Below are positions 63,247 through 64,000 of a stretch of 64,000 bases of DNA, piece after piece. Made by a program: the position numbers and the translations under genes. Every line of letters begins with the position of its first letter. The first letter of the stretch is position 1. Under the pieces are notes generated by a model that ran no database searches, was not told where the DNA came from, and was given only the letters and a program-made list of their open reading frames with translations. Origin of the DNA: Achromobacter spanius (lineage in GTDB: Bacteria; Pseudomonadota; Gammaproteobacteria; Burkholderiales; Burkholderiaceae_B); assembly GCF_003994415.1 (NCBI RefSeq), contig NZ_CP034689.1, positions 2,976,001-3,040,000 of the forward strand, given 5' to 3'.

Positions 63247-64000
63247 TTAGTTGACCTTGATGTTCCGTTCCTTCACCAGCGTCTTCCACTGCGCCGTTTC
63301 CTTGGCCAGATGGTCGCGCAGCGCCTCGGGCGAACCGCCGATGGATTCCGCGCCAATCGAATCCAGCGTGGCCCGGACCTTGGGTTCGGCCAGCGCAACG
63401 CGCATGGCTTCGTTCAGCTTGGCCACCACTTCCGGCGGCGTGCCGGCGGGGGCGAAGGCGGCAAACCAGGGCATCAGTTCATAGCCCGGCACGCCCGCTT
63501 CCTGCATCGTCGGCACGTCGGGCAGGGCGGCGGAGCGCTTGGCGGTGGTCACGCCCAACGCGCGCAGCTTGCCCGTGGCAATGTGCGGCTTGGCCGACGT
63601 GATGCTGTCGAACATGTAGTCCACTTGGCCGCCCAAAAGGTCGGCCACGGCGGGGCCGCTGCCTTTGTAGGGCACGTGCAGCATCTCGACACCCGTCATC
63701 GACACGAACAATTCGCCCGCCAGGTGGATGGACGTGCCGACGCCGGCCGAGGCGTAGGTGTAGTGATTGGGCTGGGCCTTGGCCTTGGCGATGACGTCCG
63801 CCACGCTGGTGGCGCCGGTGCGCTCGGGGTTGGTGACCAGCACGTTGGGCACCACGGCCAGCAGCGAGATCGGGGCGAAGTCCTTGATGGGGTCGTAATT
63901 CAGGTCGGTGTACAAGGCCGGGTTCACGGCCATGCCGTTGGCCACGATCAGGATGGTGTAGCCGTCAGGCTTGGAACGCGCCACGCCGGCCGCGCCGATG
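63247..64000 (-). CDS. Bug/TctC-family receptor, 5' end outside the window
   Basis: The visible 250 residues cover the C-terminal three quarters of a Bug receptor: IGAAGVARSKPDGYTILIV, NYDPIKDFAPISLLAVVPNVLV, VPYKGSGPAVADLLGGQVDYMFDSITSA, and LPDVPTMQEAGVPGYELMPWFAAFAPAGTP. The signal peptide and first lobe lie beyond base 64000. It converges on the preceding Bug gene; the two are clearly distinct in sequence, so this is not a recent duplication. Confidence 0.93.
   Translation of the reverse strand, partial: IGAAGVARSKPDGYTILIVANGMAVNPALYTDLNYDPIKDFAPISLLAVVPNVLVTNPERTGATSVADVIAKAKAQPNHYTYASAGVGTSIHLAGELFVSMTGVEMLHVPYKGSGPAVADLLGGQVDYMFDSITSAKPHIATGKLRALGVTTAKRSAALPDVPTMQEAGVPGYELMPWFAAFAPAGTPPEVVAKLNEAMRVALAEPKVRATLDSIGAESIGGSPEALRDHLAKETAQWKTLVKERNIKVN

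Overview
The window reads as chromosomal DNA of a beta-proteobacterium of the Alcaligenaceae (Achromobacter/Bordetella type). The evidence is high GC with strong GC3 bias (long antisense shadow ORFs), several periplasmic Bug/TctC receptors, many LysR/GntR/MocR regulators, and protein sequences typical of that family. Genus assignment is inference; no rRNA gene or intact tRNA is present.

Layout. 1-908: end of a Bug receptor gene running into four copies of a 209-bp palindrome-bounded repeat. 936-6522: an extracytoplasmic methionine-oxidation repair locus (cytochrome b, MsrP-like molybdoenzyme, methionine-rich MxKDx protein, exported MsrB and MsrA) divergent from an OmpR/EnvZ-type pair. 6528-12615: a nitronate-monooxygenase-like enzyme, a TctA-like permease with a small membrane partner, class II HMG-CoA reductase, and a divergent MocR regulator with a clear operator. 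12506-15321: class III ribonucleotide reductase nrdDG under paired NrdR boxes, nrdG carrying a 3' frameshift. 15418-17505: PepSY/DUF3325 iron-type membrane pair. 17606-29917: a large two-way locus with a dipeptide-type ABC importer, two FAD amine/amino-acid oxidoreductases (one DauA-like), RidA, aldehyde dehydrogenase, a serine hydrolase and a LysR regulator; I interpret it as uptake and breakdown of D-amino-acid peptides or related amides. 30038-33114: ferritin-like protein plus large KatE catalase. 33145-36642: M20 peptidase, Bug receptor and LysR. 36670-38790: a lower-GC two-gene AbiEi-like/nucleotidyltransferase module behind a dense array of TTAGCT/AGCTAA half-sites, the best candidate for an uncharacterised toxin-antitoxin or defence unit. 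38825-46244: MdtABC-type RND pump with a strong Fur box. 46326-48623: an unknown acidic coiled-coil protein and NnrS with an NsrR box. 48829-54291: MobB, MFS transporter plus acetylpolyamine/histone-deacetylase-like hydrolase, LysR, MetY. 54298-58779: adhesin-E-like and Asp-box exported/anchored proteins, TerC-USP pair, NhaR-like regulator. 58761-64000: GntR regulator, IlvD/Edd dehydratase, RraA-like protein, and two convergent Bug receptors, the last cut by the window edge.

Three genes (nrdG, the ABC ATPase and the RND adaptor) show apparent one-base length changes in homopolymer runs. Either these are real phase-variable or decayed genes, or the assembly has residual homopolymer indels; the pattern favours the latter.
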